Shown: positions 53,442 through 62,944, numbered from the stretch's first letter. The stretch: 64,000 bases of DNA from an uncultured Eubacteriales bacterium (GCA_900548005.1 URIZ01000001.1:124001-188000), one strand, 5' to 3'. The notes: generated by a model not told the origin, from the sequence alone. Numbers and translations: made by a program.

Positions 53442-53505
53442 TTTTGTGGATGTTGTTGTGTCGGCATAAGGTTGTGCCGAGAGCGATTGCGAGATAAACT
53501 TGCAA

Positions 53506-54891
53506 TCAATATTCAAATTGTTCGGTGAAGTAGCCGACGAGATTTTCAATCGGGATACGCACTTGAGCCATGGTGTCGCGCTCGCGGACGGTGACGCAGT
53601 TGTCTTCAAGCGTGTCGAAGTCCACGGTGACGCAATAGGGAGTGCCGATCTCGTCTTGACGGCGGTATCTCTTGCCGATTGATGCGGATGTGTCGAAGTC
53701 GCAAGCGAAGTGTTTGGAGAGTTGTGCATACAATTCTTCCGCTTTTTCGTTGAGTTGTTTTTGCAAGGGGAGCACTGCCACCTTGATCGGCGCGATTGCG
53801 TGGTGCAAGTGGAGCACGACACGAGTGTCGTTTTCGCCGACTTGTTCTTCTTCGTATGCGTCGCAAAGGAATGCAAGGAACACTCTGTCCGCGCCGAGCG
53901 ACGGCTCGACAACGTAGGGCACGAATTTCTCGTTGGTGACGGGATCGATATAGCTCAAATCCTTGCCGCTGGTCTTGATATGTTGGTTAAGGTCGTAGTC
54001 GGTGCGGTCTGCAACGCCCCAAAGCTCGCCCCAACCGAACGGGAATTTGTATTCAAAGTCCGTGGTGGCTTTTGAGTAGAAACAAAGCTCTTCCTTGTCG
54101 TGATCGCGCAGTTTGAGCTTTTCGTCGTTCATGCCGAGATCGAGAAGCCATTGATGGCAGAAGTTCTTCCAATAGTTGAACCATTCAAGGTCTGTGCCGG
54201 GCTTGCAGAAAAATTCAAGCTCCATTTGTTCAAATTCGCGGATACGGAAGATGAAGTTGCCGGGAGTGATCTCGTTGCGGAAGCTCTTGCCGATTTGACC
54301 GATGCCGAAGGGCAGTTTCTTTCTCGTCGTGCGTTGCACGTTCTTGAAGTTGACAAAGATGCCTTGTGCGGTTTCGGGGCGCAAATAGACGGTGGAAGTG
54401 GAGTCTTCCGTCACGCCGATGAACGTCTTGAACATAAGGTTGAATTTTCTCACGCCCGTGAAGTCGCTGTTGCCGCACACGGGGCAGGGGATCTTGTGCT
54501 CGTGCACGTATTGTTCCATCTGCTCGTTTGTCCAGCTTGCGATGTTCTCCTCGATGCCGTGTTTGTGCATATAATCTTCGATAAGATCGTCCGCACGGTG
54601 ACGGGATTTGCAGCTCTTGCAGTCCATAAGCGGATCGGAAAAACCGCCGATATGTCCGCTGGCTTGCCAAGTGGTCGGGTTCATGATGATTGCGCTGTCA
54701 AGCCCAACGTTGTAGGGGTTTTCCACCACAAATTTCTTCCACCAAGCCTGCTTGATGTTGTTTTTCATCTGCACGCCGAGCGGGCCGTAGTCCCACGAGT
54801 TCGAGAGACCGCCGTAGATTTCGCTGCCCGGGTAAACGAAGCCGCGATTTTTTGCAAGGGCAACGATCTTGTCCATTGTAACGTCTGCCAT
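53506..54891 (-). CDS. glyS: Glycyl-tRNA synthetase, homodimeric type
   Basis: 461 residues, class II synthetase of the single-chain (eukaryote/archaea/Bacillus-like GlyQS) form. Seen: FVYPGSEIYGGLSNSWDYGPLG at the N-terminus, motif 2 region KSFRNEITPGNFIFRIREFEQ, and PSLGADRVFLAFL for motif 3. Anticodon-binding domain from about residue 365. The ATG at 54891 is 8 nt after AAAGGAG, whereas an in-frame ATG at 54915 lies upstream of that RBS. No T-box leader is present in the 58 nt between promoter and start. Confidence 0.95.
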   Translation of the reverse strand: MADVTMDKIVALAKNRGFVYPGSEIYGGLSNSWDYGPLGVQMKNNIKQAWWKKFVVENPYNVGLDSAIIMNPTTWQASGHIGGFSDPLMDCKSCKSRHRADDLIEDYMHKHGIEENIASWTNEQMEQYVHEHKIPCPVCGNSDFTGVRKFNLMFKTFIGVTEDSTSTVYLRPETAQGIFVNFKNVQRTTRKKLPFGIGQIGKSFRNEITPGNFIFRIREFEQMELEFFCKPGTDLEWFNYWKNFCHQWLLDLGMNDEKLKLRDHDKEELCFYSKATTDFEYKFPFGWGELWGVADRTDYDLNQHIKTSGKDLSYIDPVTNEKFVPYVVEPSLGADRVFLAFLCDAYEEEQVGENDTRVVLHLHHAIAPIKVAVLPLQKQLNEKAEELYAQLSKHFACDFDTSASIGKRYRRQDEIGTPYCVTVDFDTLEDNCVTVRERDTMAQVRIPIENLVGYFTEQFEY

Positions 54892-54949
54892 AATAAAAAC
54901 TCCTTTCGCACTCATCCGGAATGATGAGCCGACAAATATTATCTATAAG

Positions 54950-54978
54950 ATAATAGAATAAAGATAATGAAAAGTCAA
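54950..54978 (-). promoter_or_regulatory. Promoter of glyS
   Basis: Minus strand TTGACT, 17-nt spacer, TATTAT. Confidence 0.65.
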
Positions 54979-55015
54979 ATTTTTTGACGATAATGCCGCG
55001 TCAAAGTCCAAAATT

Positions 55016-55480
55016 TCAGTTGTTCATGAAGATGTAAAGCACACACAAAAAGGCGTATATATCAAAGACAAACGTCGGCAAAAACTCCAAAGCGATTTTC
55101 CAATCTTTTGTGAGAAAGCGGATAAAAAGCACGTATGCCATTGCAAGCACCGCCGTTATACACACAAGCGCAAACACAAAATTTTTCAGCGTGAAAAAAG
55201 CAAAGACAAACAACACCGAAAACAAGCCTAAAAACACAAAAAAGAGCATTGACGGAAAAATATGTTTGAACTCCACAAGCCGTGACACTGCCAACACGCA
55301 AGACAAATAGCACCCTGCCACCATAAGCGTATATCCGAGCCTACTTGCCACAAACGGCGGTTTATCAAGCGCAATCCACCACTTTAAGTCAAATTTGAAG
55401 CAAAGCGAACACAATCCCGACACTATCAAAGTGCAGAACAATGCCACTGTGATTCCTATCATGCGTTTGAGATATCTCAC
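55016..55480 (-). CDS. TspO/MBR-like membrane protein (tentative)
   Basis: 154 residues with five hydrophobic helices, the count of TspO proteins. KWWIALDKPPF near residue 33 resembles the family's WY..L.KP.F motif, and the C-terminal helix (FLPTFVFDIYAFLCVLYIFMNN) sits where TspO ends. Tryptophan content is low for the family, so this is tentative. The start is GTG at 55480 or the ATG six codons later; neither has a clear RBS. Confidence 0.55.
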   Translation of the reverse strand: MRYLKRMIGITVALFCTLIVSGLCSLCFKFDLKWWIALDKPPFVASRLGYTLMVAGCYLSCVLAVSRLVEFKHIFPSMLFFVFLGLFSVLFVFAFFTLKNFVFALVCITAVLAMAYVLFIRFLTKDWKIALEFLPTFVFDIYAFLCVLYIFMNN

Positions 55481-55588
55481 GTCAAAGTATATTTTGCAAG
55501 CCGCGTTTCAATGCGTTGTAACACAATTTTTCAAGAAAGCGTAAGGTAATGTAGGAGCAATCCGAAAAATCAAAAGGGGGTACATAAA

Positions 55589-55777
55589 ATGAACGGATTC
55601 TTTACAAACGGCGCAAACGGATGCGGTTGCAACACCTGTGACATCGTGTTGCTTTTGATGTTGCTCAACTGCTGCGGCGGCACGGGTATGAACACGATGA
55701 ACAGCTGCGATCTTGTGTGGCTCATTCTCATCCTTTCCTGCCTTTGCGGCGGCGGGTGCAATTGTGGCTGCAAGTAA
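55589..55777 (+). CDS. Tiny cysteine/glycine-rich hydrophobic protein
   Basis: 62 residues with 12 cysteines. Two similar halves are visible: a Cys-rich turn then CDIVLLLMLLNCCGG, and NSCDLVWLILILSCLCGG, then a CNCGCK end. A strong RBS (AAGGGGG) precedes the ATG and the stop is followed by a gene-free 370 nt. Similar small Cys/Gly proteins exist in clostridia, some linked to spore surfaces, but I cannot assign this one. It may be membrane-associated with two short helices. Confidence 0.7.
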   Translation: MNGFFTNGANGCGCNTCDIVLLLMLLNCCGGTGMNTMNSCDLVWLILILSCLCGGGCNCGCK

Positions 55778-56073
55778 AAATCATCGCCGAGGCAACGGCA
55801 ATGCACGAATGTCGTTCATTGCCGAGAGCCACGCTTGATTTTTACTTTTCTATCGCGCGGAAAATCTTTGCTATCGGTTCATGCACGGATAAAGGCTCAA
55901 TCCGCAATTTCGCAAGATTGTCCGCTTGATGCTCGCTCCGCTCGATTTTCAGGGCGGAATAACCCAAACAAAAACGGCCGAATTCTCGGTCGTTTTTGAT
56001 TTGTGAAGTAATAACTTTTATGCTATGCAAACAAGAAACGTGTCGCTAGGATTTCGAGTTTTGCAAGTTTCTG
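55778..56073. other. Gene-free stretch before coaX
   Basis: Contains GGCAATG / CATTGCC and the terminator at 55969. No gene, repeat copy or known RNA was recognised. Confidence 0.5.
55969..55998 (+). terminator. Terminator-like hairpin upstream of coaX
   Basis: AAAACGGCCGA / TCGGTCGTTTT stem with one G-U pair and a T-tail. Confidence 0.7.
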
Positions 56074-56102
56074 TTGATAATATTTTGAATGTTTGGTATA
56101 AT
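56074..56102 (+). promoter_or_regulatory. Promoter of the coaX-hom genes
   Basis: TTGATA, 17-nt spacer, TATAAT, about 50 nt before coaX. Confidence 0.7.
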
Positions 56103-56150
56103 TATTGTCAACATACGTGTTATGCGCACGATTGCGCGTAAGGAGAAAAT

Positions 56151-56924
56151 ATGATTCTCACAATGGATATTGGCAACACCAACGTCAAGTACGGCGTTTT
56201 TGACGGCGACAAGATGATCGCCTCGTGGCGAGTTTCCACCAAGGCTTCTCGCACCGCGGACGAATACGGCATGGTGCTGTACGACCTGCTTCGCCAACGC
56301 GGAGTCAATTTTGAAGATATAGACGCATGCGTCATGTCATCGGTTGCGCCCGCGCTCAACTACACGATAGAGCACATGTGCAACGATTATATCGGCAAAT
56401 CTCCGCTGATCGTGTCCTGCGACACGGACACGGGCATCACGCTCGATTATGCCCAACCGACTCAACTCGGCACGGACAGAATCGTGGGCGCGGCGGCGGC
56501 ATACGCTATATACGGCGGACCTGTGATTGTGGTGGATTTCGGCTCGGCGACAACGTTCAATCTCGTCACCAAAGACGGACGATATCTTGGCGGTGCAATT
56601 GCCCCGGGCATCAAGACGGCAACGGAGTCGCTTGTCACAACGGCGGCAAAACTGCCCAGAATCGAGCTTGAAAAGCCGCAAAACATCGTGGGCAGAGATA
56701 CCAAAAGCTGCATGCAGAGCGGCATCGTGTACGGATATGCGGGGCTTGTGAAGTATATGGTTGAAAAATACAAGCAGCTTGACGAGATGAAGGGAGCAAA
56801 GGTGATCGCAACGGGCGGTTTGTCCGAGCTTGTGCAGCAAGTCGAGCCAAACGTCATCGATGAAAGCGACCGCGCGCTTGCGCTCAAAGGCTTGAAGATG
56901 GTGTACGACCGCAATTGCAAATGA
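56151..56924 (+). CDS. coaX: Type III pantothenate kinase
   Basis: 257 residues, full length. First step of coenzyme A synthesis. ASKHA-fold phosphate motif DIGNTNVKYG at 6-15, GTDRIVGAAAAY near 107 and DFGSATTFNL near 129 are the three conserved CoaX motifs, and GGAIAPGI follows. AAGGAGA before the ATG. It leads a run with hom, and CoA supply also feeds the phosphopantetheinyl transferase two genes on. Confidence 0.95.
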   Translation: MILTMDIGNTNVKYGVFDGDKMIASWRVSTKASRTADEYGMVLYDLLRQRGVNFEDIDACVMSSVAPALNYTIEHMCNDYIGKSPLIVSCDTDTGITLDYAQPTQLGTDRIVGAAAAYAIYGGPVIVVDFGSATTFNLVTKDGRYLGGAIAPGIKTATESLVTTAAKLPRIELEKPQNIVGRDTKSCMQSGIVYGYAGLVKYMVEKYKQLDEMKGAKVIATGGLSELVQQVEPNVIDESDRALALKGLKMVYDRNCK

Positions 56925-56976
56925 ACGTTTGTGACCTTGCAAAGCACAATCGGAAAACGAATATAATAGGAGAAAT

Positions 56977-58251
56977 ATGAAGAAAATCGGAGTTGCGCTT
57001 TTGGGGCTCGGCGTCGTCGGTGGCGGCGTGTGGGAGATCTTGACAAGCAAGCGCGAAATGATAAAAAAAGACGAAGGTCTTGACATAGAAGTGGTGAGAG
57101 TGCTTGAACGCAATATGGAGCGTTGCAAGCAGCTCGGAGTTGACGAGACGATTGTCACGCAAGACATTGACGAGATTGTCAATGACGAGAGAGTGAATAT
57201 CGTTGCGGAGTTTTTTGGCGGAGTTGAGCCGGCAAAGAGTTTTCTCATAAAAGCACTCGAAAGCGGAAAGAGCATCGTGACCGCCAACAAAGAGATGTTT
57301 TCAAAGAGTTGGCACGAGCTTGAACTCGCCGCAAAAAAGACGGGCGCAGGCATATATTTTGAGGCAAGTTGCGTGGGTGGAGTGCCCGTTATACGCACGC
57401 TGACCGACAGCATGCAAGCCAACAAGATCACGTCTTTGAAGGGCATAGTCAACGGAACGACCAACTACATTTTGACCAAAATGAGCGATGAAGGCGTGGA
57501 CTATCAGACGTGCCTTAAAGAAGCGCAAAGGCTCGGATATGCCGAGGCCGATCCCACCGCGGACGTGGAAGGCTTTGACGCGATGTACAAAAACAGCATT
57601 CTCTCGTCCCTTGCATATCGCAAGCGCGTGCCAATCGACAAAGTGTACAGAGAAGGCATATCAAGCGTGGCGGTGAAGGACATCGAGTTTGGCAAACAGC
57701 TCGGCTACACGCTCAAATTGCTTGCCATATCTAAGCAAACGGACGGCAAAATCGAAGCGCGCGTTCATCCGTCGTTTATCCTTGCCAATCATCCGCTTGC
57801 AAGCGTCAAAGGCTCATTCAACGCGCTGTACATCCACGGTGACAGCGTTGACGACGTGATGTTGTACGGCAGGGGCGCAGGCTCGTTGCCCACGGCAAGC
57901 GCGATTGTCAGCGACATAGTGTTTGCAGGCGGCAAAGACGTGCATAGACGCTATTTTTGGGAAGACGAAGTCGAAGTGAACGATGACGATTTTGCAACCG
58001 ACTTCACAACGGCGTATTACGTGCGTATCGCTGTCAACGGCGAAGACGGCTCGCTTGCAAAAGTGGCAAAAGCCTTTGAAAACGGCAAAATCGGCGTCAA
58101 AAACGTGTTGAAAAAGGCGGACGAGCAGGGCGATTATCTCGTTCTCGTCACCGAAGAAACAAAAGAAAGCAATATGAAATTAACGCTGGACAACGTGCGA
58201 CAACTCTCGTGCGTGGATGACGTTTGCGCGCTTTTGAGAGTGGAGAACTGA
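56977..58251 (+). CDS. hom: Homoserine dehydrogenase
   Basis: 424 residues. Reduces aspartate semialdehyde to homoserine (Thr/Met branch). NAD(P) motif GLGVVGGGV at the N-terminus, TANKEM near 108, the catalytic region GIVNGTTNYIL then EADPTADVEGFDA, and a C-terminal ACT domain from about residue 350 (VRIAVNGEDGSLAKVAKAF), which gives threonine feedback in relatives. RBS AGGAGA. It starts 52 nt after coaX. Confidence 0.95.
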   Translation: MKKIGVALLGLGVVGGGVWEILTSKREMIKKDEGLDIEVVRVLERNMERCKQLGVDETIVTQDIDEIVNDERVNIVAEFFGGVEPAKSFLIKALESGKSIVTANKEMFSKSWHELELAAKKTGAGIYFEASCVGGVPVIRTLTDSMQANKITSLKGIVNGTTNYILTKMSDEGVDYQTCLKEAQRLGYAEADPTADVEGFDAMYKNSILSSLAYRKRVPIDKVYREGISSVAVKDIEFGKQLGYTLKLLAISKQTDGKIEARVHPSFILANHPLASVKGSFNALYIHGDSVDDVMLYGRGAGSLPTASAIVSDIVFAGGKDVHRRYFWEDEVEVNDDDFATDFTTAYYVRIAVNGEDGSLAKVAKAFENGKIGVKNVLKKADEQGDYLVLVTEETKESNMKLTLDNVRQLSCVDDVCALLRVEN

Positions 58252-58252
58252 T

Positions 58253-58750
58253 ATGGTTTTGTTTTTCGCAAGGGGAGAAGCGGACAGCGACAAGTTTGTC
58301 AAATATTGCTATTCCTATTATCGCGATATAATGTCGGGTTGCGGCAACGATTTGCCCAAAACCGTGCAAATCATAAGGGAAGAAGGCAAAAAACCGCGCT
58401 TTGACACCGAAGACGCGCACTTCAATCTGTCCCACTCGCACGGCGTGATTATGCTTGGCATATCGCACACTCCCATAGGCGTGGATATAGAAAAAATTCG
58501 CGATATAGATTATTCCAAATTCACGTTTATGGATGCCGAAGACACGCAAGATTTCTTTGAAAAGTGGACGGAAAGAGAGAGCTATCTCAAATGGACTGGC
58601 GAAGGTCTTGCCAATTTTAGATGCGAGATTCCAAAGGACGCGCACTTTGAGCATTTCCCCGTTTACGACGGCTATCACGCATGCGTTTGCGCAGACGAGC
58701 AAAGCATTGTCGCATACGAGATGGATTTGAACCAAATGGACGAAGAATAG
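58253..58750 (+). CDS. 4'-phosphopantetheinyl transferase superfamily protein
   Basis: 165 residues, shorter than Sfp (about 224). The core motifs are present: FNLSHSHGV (57-65), GVDIEKI with the Mg-binding Asp78/Glu80, and W-x3-E-x3-K in KWTERESYLKW (Trp105, Glu109, Lys113). It would attach phosphopantetheine to carrier-protein serines. It starts one base after hom and is 179 nt before an acyl carrier protein gene, its plausible substrate. Confidence 0.86.
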   Translation: MVLFFARGEADSDKFVKYCYSYYRDIMSGCGNDLPKTVQIIREEGKKPRFDTEDAHFNLSHSHGVIMLGISHTPIGVDIEKIRDIDYSKFTFMDAEDTQDFFEKWTERESYLKWTGEGLANFRCEIPKDAHFEHFPVYDGYHACVCADEQSIVAYEMDLNQMDEE

Positions 58751-58877
58751 ACGGTTAGATTGCCGAAAATCGCCGCAAAAAAATTGAAACAAGTTTCGCC
58801 CGATCTCGCCTTTTTGTCAATGGCAAAAGAGTGAGATTCGCAATATATTAAAACCGCCGCACATATTGTTTTTTGCC

Positions 58878-58906
58878 TTGAAAGCAAGGCGAATGTGTGG
58901 TATAAT
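58878..58906 (+). promoter_or_regulatory. Promoter of the acyl carrier protein gene
   Basis: TTGAAA, 17-nt spacer, TATAAT. The leader is about 17 nt and holds just the AAAGGAG site. Confidence 0.75.
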
Positions 58907-58928
58907 CGGTGCAAAGGAGCATACAATC

Positions 58929-59156
58929 ATGATTTTTGAAACTGTAAGAGACATCATCGCCAACCAACTCGGCATTGACAAAAGCCGCGTCACGCTTGAG
59001 AGCGACATCGTCAATGATTTGGGACTTGACAGCCTTGACGTTGTGGAGCTTGTCATGGCAATCGAAGAAGAATACGGTCTTGTTGCCGACGACGACACGG
59101 TCGCCACTCTCAAAACGGTGGGCGACGTTGTGAAATACATCGAAGAAAACAAATAA
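58929..59156 (+). CDS. acpP: Acyl carrier protein
   Basis: 75 residues. The attachment motif LGLDSLDVVEL has the modified Ser35, and the acidic helix II (VMAIEEEYGL) matches fatty-acid-synthesis ACPs. The ATG at 58929 follows AAAGGAG by 9 nt. It lies away from other fatty-acid genes but next to a phosphopantetheinyl transferase. Its own promoter and terminator make it monocistronic. Confidence 0.93.
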   Translation: MIFETVRDIIANQLGIDKSRVTLESDIVNDLGLDSLDVVELVMAIEEEYGLVADDDTVATLKTVGDVVKYIEENK

Positions 59157-59253
59157 CAATCCACCTTGTCAGATGCCGCAAAATCGTGCATAATCGCCTT
59201 TGCGTTTATGCCGATTTTGCCTATAAATTTGCTAAATTGCAAATTGCCTTTTC

Positions 59254-59283
59254 GCACGCTCTTTGCGTGCGCTTTTATTTATT
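59254..59283 (+). terminator. Terminator of the acyl carrier protein gene
   Basis: CGCACGC / GCGTGCG stem, 5-nt loop, T-rich tail. The rest of the 285-nt gap before dnaG is AT-rich without clear features. Confidence 0.75.
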
Positions 59284-59441
59284 TTGATTTGTTTTGGCGC
59301 GCGCTTGTGCACGCACATTTACAAAATATTTGGGGTTTTACGAATTTTTTTCAAGATTTGCGAAAGATTTTTCGGTTTGTTTTAGGAATTTTGTATTTAT
59401 TTCTCGTATATAATTATAGTTAAACTAAAAAGGAAGGCTTT

Positions 59442-61214
59442 ATGGCAGGCGGTTTCACTCCCGAGTTTATGGAAGAACTCAAATACAAATGCGACATCGT
59501 CGAGATCATCGCGCAATACGTCCCCTTGCAGAAAAAAGGCGGGCGATATTTCGGTTGCTGTCCTTTCCACAACGAAAAAACGCCGTCTATGTGCGTCAAC
59601 AACGGCTGGTATCATTGTTTCGGTTGCGGGGCGAGCGGCGACGTGGTGAAGTTTGTCATGGAGATGGAAAACGTCAGTTTTTACGATGCGGTGAAACTTC
59701 TTGCCGACAAGGTTGGCATGCAGTTGCCCGAAGTCAAATTCGATCCCAAATACAGCGAGAAGAAAGAACATAGCGATGTTTTGAAACAACTTATGCGCGA
59801 CGTTGCAAGGTATTATCGCAACAACCTTATAGACGAAGTCAAGGGCAAGCAGGCAAGGGAATATCTTCTCAATCGCGGCATAGACGAAGACACGAGCAAA
59901 CGCTACGGATTGGGGCTGTCGCTCGACTATGAGTCTATGGTGGGATATATGCGCAGAAAGGGGTATCATCTTTCCGATTTGCTCGAATGCGGGCTTATAT
60001 CCAACGTGGATCGCCCCTCCGATGCATTTGCAAACCGCATAATCGTGCCTATCATGGACGGCATGAGCAACGTCATCGCTTTCGGCGGGCGCATATATCA
60101 CGGCGAAAAGGACGTTGCAAAATACAAAAACTCCACCAACACCACCTTGTTTGACAAGGGGCGCACGATATACGGCATCAACTTTGTCAAGCGTGACAAA
60201 AAGCTCAACGGCGCGGCGTACAAAAATCTCATTCTCGTTGAAGGATATATGGACGTCATATCGCTTGGCGCGGCGGGGATAAAGAACGCGATTGCAGGCA
60301 TGGGCACGGCACTCACCGAAGGTCAGGCAAGAGAAATATCGAGAATGACGGACACGGTTTACGTTTGCTATGACGGTGACGGAGCAGGCAGAAAAGCGTC
60401 TGTGAAAAACACCGATATCCTTGCAAAATACGTGCAAAACGTGAGAGTGGTTTCGCTGCCGGACGGCAAAGATCCCGACGAAGTGGTGAGAAGCGAAGGA
60501 CAGGACGGATATATGAAATACGTCGGCGCAGCTCTTCCGCTTATGGAATACAAGCTGAAACTTTGCGCGGACGCAAACGATTTGGGCAGCGTAAACGGCA
60601 GGGCAAAATACGTTTCGCAAGCTCTCAAAGTGCTAAAAAGCGTGGAAAACGTTGCCGAGAGAGAAGTGTATATGTCCGTTGTGTCGAAACTCTCGGGGGT
60701 GAGCGTGGACACGCTCTCGCAAGAAATCGGCGTCGTGGGCATGAGAAAGGCGGAGATCCCCAAAGAAAACCCCGAAGAGAAAGAAGCCAAGAACATGCGC
60801 GCGTCAAGATTTGTCGTCAACTGCGTGCTTACGGGCGCGGGGTGCGTGGATTTGAACAAAATCAAGACGGAGTGGCTTGCGTGCGATACGCACAGAAAAC
60901 TTCTCGATTGGGCAAAATCGCAACCGCAAGGCAAAGCGGATGTGAGCAGAATGTACGACGCTATGGGCTATGAAGACAAGGAAATCCAAAACGTGCTGGG
61001 CATCAATATGAAGTTTTCAGACCACAACAGAGAGACGGACTACTACAACGATTGCCTTGTCATGCTTGCAAACGAGAGCATATCTTCTCGCCTTGCAGAG
61101 TTGAAGGAAAAGTACAACGAACTTTCCGATCAGGACGAAAAAAGAGCAACCGTGAGAGAAATCACGAGATTGCAAAAAATATTGAAATCAAAAGCAATTG
61201 AAGATAAACTTTGA
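59442..61214 (+). CDS. dnaG: DNA primase
   Basis: 590 residues. Makes RNA primers at the fork. CHC2-type zinc domain with Cys40, His43, Cys59, Cys62 (CPFHNEKTPSMC then CFGCGASG). The RNA polymerase core has the TOPRIM motif ILVEGYMDVISL (about 265) and CYDGDGAGRKA. A helical C-terminal domain contacts the replicative helicase. RBS AAAGGAAGG. It precedes rpoD by 19 nt, the classical macromolecular-synthesis operon order. Confidence 0.96.
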   Translation: MAGGFTPEFMEELKYKCDIVEIIAQYVPLQKKGGRYFGCCPFHNEKTPSMCVNNGWYHCFGCGASGDVVKFVMEMENVSFYDAVKLLADKVGMQLPEVKFDPKYSEKKEHSDVLKQLMRDVARYYRNNLIDEVKGKQAREYLLNRGIDEDTSKRYGLGLSLDYESMVGYMRRKGYHLSDLLECGLISNVDRPSDAFANRIIVPIMDGMSNVIAFGGRIYHGEKDVAKYKNSTNTTLFDKGRTIYGINFVKRDKKLNGAAYKNLILVEGYMDVISLGAAGIKNAIAGMGTALTEGQAREISRMTDTVYVCYDGDGAGRKASVKNTDILAKYVQNVRVVSLPDGKDPDEVVRSEGQDGYMKYVGAALPLMEYKLKLCADANDLGSVNGRAKYVSQALKVLKSVENVAEREVYMSVVSKLSGVSVDTLSQEIGVVGMRKAEIPKENPEEKEAKNMRASRFVVNCVLTGAGCVDLNKIKTEWLACDTHRKLLDWAKSQPQGKADVSRMYDAMGYEDKEIQNVLGINMKFSDHNRETDYYNDCLVMLANESISSRLAELKEKYNELSDQDEKRATVREITRLQKILKSKAIEDKL

Positions 61215-61233
61215 TTCACTAAGGAGGACATTT

Positions 61234-62280
61234 GTGGACAGAGAACAACTTTTGAAACAAGAGATCGACAAAATCGTCGCTTTGGGCAAGAGCAAAGGCT
61301 CGGTGAGCGAAGACGATATAATGGCGAAACTCGAACATCTCAACGCCACCGCAGAAGACATGGAAGTGGTGTTCAACGCTCTGCAAGCGGAGAATATCAA
61401 GGTTGAAGACACCGCCGAAGAAGACGATATCTCAATCGACAATCTCATCGACAGCAGCGTTGACGACTCCGTGAAAATCTATCTCAAAGACATCGGCAGA
61501 GTGCCGCTTTTGACGGCGGATCAGGAGATCGAGCTTGCAAAACGCATGGAAGAAGGCGACGAGGAGGCAAAGCACGTTTTGAGCGAAGCCAACCTCAGAC
61601 TTGTCGTGTCCATTGCAAAACGCTACGTCGGCAGGGGTATGCAGTTTCTTGACCTTATCCAAGAAGGCAATCTCGGCTTGATGAAAGCGGTTGAAAAATT
61701 CGACTACAAGAAGGGCTTCAAGTTCTCCACGTACGCAACGTGGTGGATAAGACAAGCCATCACCCGCGCCATTGCCGACCAAGCAAGGACGATTCGTATC
61801 CCCGTGCACATGGTGGAAACCATCAACAAGCAAGTGCGCGCCACTCGTCAACTTTTGCAAAAACTCGGCAGAGAGCCGTCGGCAGAAGAGATTGCGGCGC
61901 AACTCGGTTGCTCGGTGGAAAGAGTGCGCGAGATCCAAAAAATCGCGCAAGATCCCGTGTCTTTGGAGACTCCTATCGGCGAGGAAGAAGACAGCCATCT
62001 CGGAGATTTCATCGAAGACAACACCGCGCTTTCTCCAAGCGACGTTGCAGAGAGCAATATGCTCAAAGAGCAGCTCATCCAAGTGCTCAACACCCTCACT
62101 CCGCGTGAAGAAAAGGTGTTGCGCCTAAGATACGGTCTTGACGACTCGCACCCCAGAACGCTTGAAGAAGTGGGCAAGGAGTTCAACGTCACTCGTGAGC
62201 GTATCCGTCAGATCGAGGCGAAAGCGTTGAGAAAACTCCGTCATCCCAATCGCCTCAAAAAGCTCAAAGATTTCGACTGA
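61234..62280 (+). CDS. rpoD: RNA polymerase primary sigma factor SigA/RpoD
   Basis: 348 residues, the short Gram-positive-type primary sigma. Region 1.1 is about 1-75; 1.2 starts at DSVKIYLKDIGRVPLL; the region 2 -10-recognition helix is KFSTYATWWIRQAITRAI; region 3 is at VETINKQVRATRQLLQ; the region 4 -35 helix is TLEEVGKEFNVTRERIRQIE. The start is GTG at 61234, 6 nt after a perfect AAGGAGG; an in-frame start at 61198 inside dnaG is not used. The stop overlaps trmK (TGATG). Confidence 0.96.
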   Translation: MDREQLLKQEIDKIVALGKSKGSVSEDDIMAKLEHLNATAEDMEVVFNALQAENIKVEDTAEEDDISIDNLIDSSVDDSVKIYLKDIGRVPLLTADQEIELAKRMEEGDEEAKHVLSEANLRLVVSIAKRYVGRGMQFLDLIQEGNLGLMKAVEKFDYKKGFKFSTYATWWIRQAITRAIADQARTIRIPVHMVETINKQVRATRQLLQKLGREPSAEEIAAQLGCSVERVREIQKIAQDPVSLETPIGEEEDSHLGDFIEDNTALSPSDVAESNMLKEQLIQVLNTLTPREEKVLRLRYGLDDSHPRTLEEVGKEFNVTRERIRQIEAKALRKLRHPNRLKKLKDFD

Positions 62281-62936
62281 TGCCAATACGACTTGACCAA
62301 AGGCTCACCGCAATAGCCAATCTCGTGGACTACGGCAAGGTGGCGGACGTGGGATGCGATCACGGAAAGCTGGGCTACTATCTCGTCAGCACGGATAGGG
62401 CAAGCGAAGTGATTGCCACCGACATCAGCAAGCCGTCGCTTGACAAGGCAAAAGAGCTTGCTTTTGAAAACGGAGTTGCCGACGTTATGCAGACGCGCCT
62501 TTGCGACGGACTCGGCGCGGTTTGCAGCGAAGAAGTTGACACGGTGATCATCGCAGGCTTGGGCGGAGACGTGATAAGCGGCATCTTGCAACGGGCAAGG
62601 GAAGAAGGCAAGACTTTCGGTTCGTTTATCCTTTCGCCCAACACGCACCCCGAAAAAGTGAGAAAAGAAATCGTCTTGTCCAAACACACGATCGTGTTTG
62701 ACGAAATGCTCGAATGTGCGGGGAAAACGTACACGATTATCAAGACCAATAAAGGCGAAAGCGCGCTTGACGATATGCAAATCAGGTTTGGCGCGTTCTA
62801 CAAGACAAGCGACAACTTTGCGCAATTTGCAAAGAAGGAGCTTTGCTCGCTTGAAAACATACTCGCCAAAAATCCCGAAGCGCAGCTAAAAGACAAGATA
62901 GACCTTCTCAAAAGCGCGCTCGGAGACAGGATTTAG
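62280..62936 (+). CDS. trmK: tRNA (adenine(22)-N1)-methyltransferase TrmK
   Basis: 218 residues. SAM-dependent Rossmann enzyme making m1A22 in tRNA. SAM site VADVGCDHGKLGYYL (about 21-35), then ATDISKPSLDKA and IIAGLGGDVISGIL (motif IV-like), LSPNTHPEKVRK. The C-terminus is the coiled helical arm of the family. The start overlaps the rpoD stop. In Bacillus the homologue yqfN is also downstream of sigA. Confidence 0.92.
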   Translation: MPIRLDQRLTAIANLVDYGKVADVGCDHGKLGYYLVSTDRASEVIATDISKPSLDKAKELAFENGVADVMQTRLCDGLGAVCSEEVDTVIIAGLGGDVISGILQRAREEGKTFGSFILSPNTHPEKVRKEIVLSKHTIVFDEMLECAGKTYTIIKTNKGESALDDMQIRFGAFYKTSDNFAQFAKKELCSLENILAKNPEAQLKDKIDLLKSALGDRI

Positions 62937-62944
62937 GACAAATT

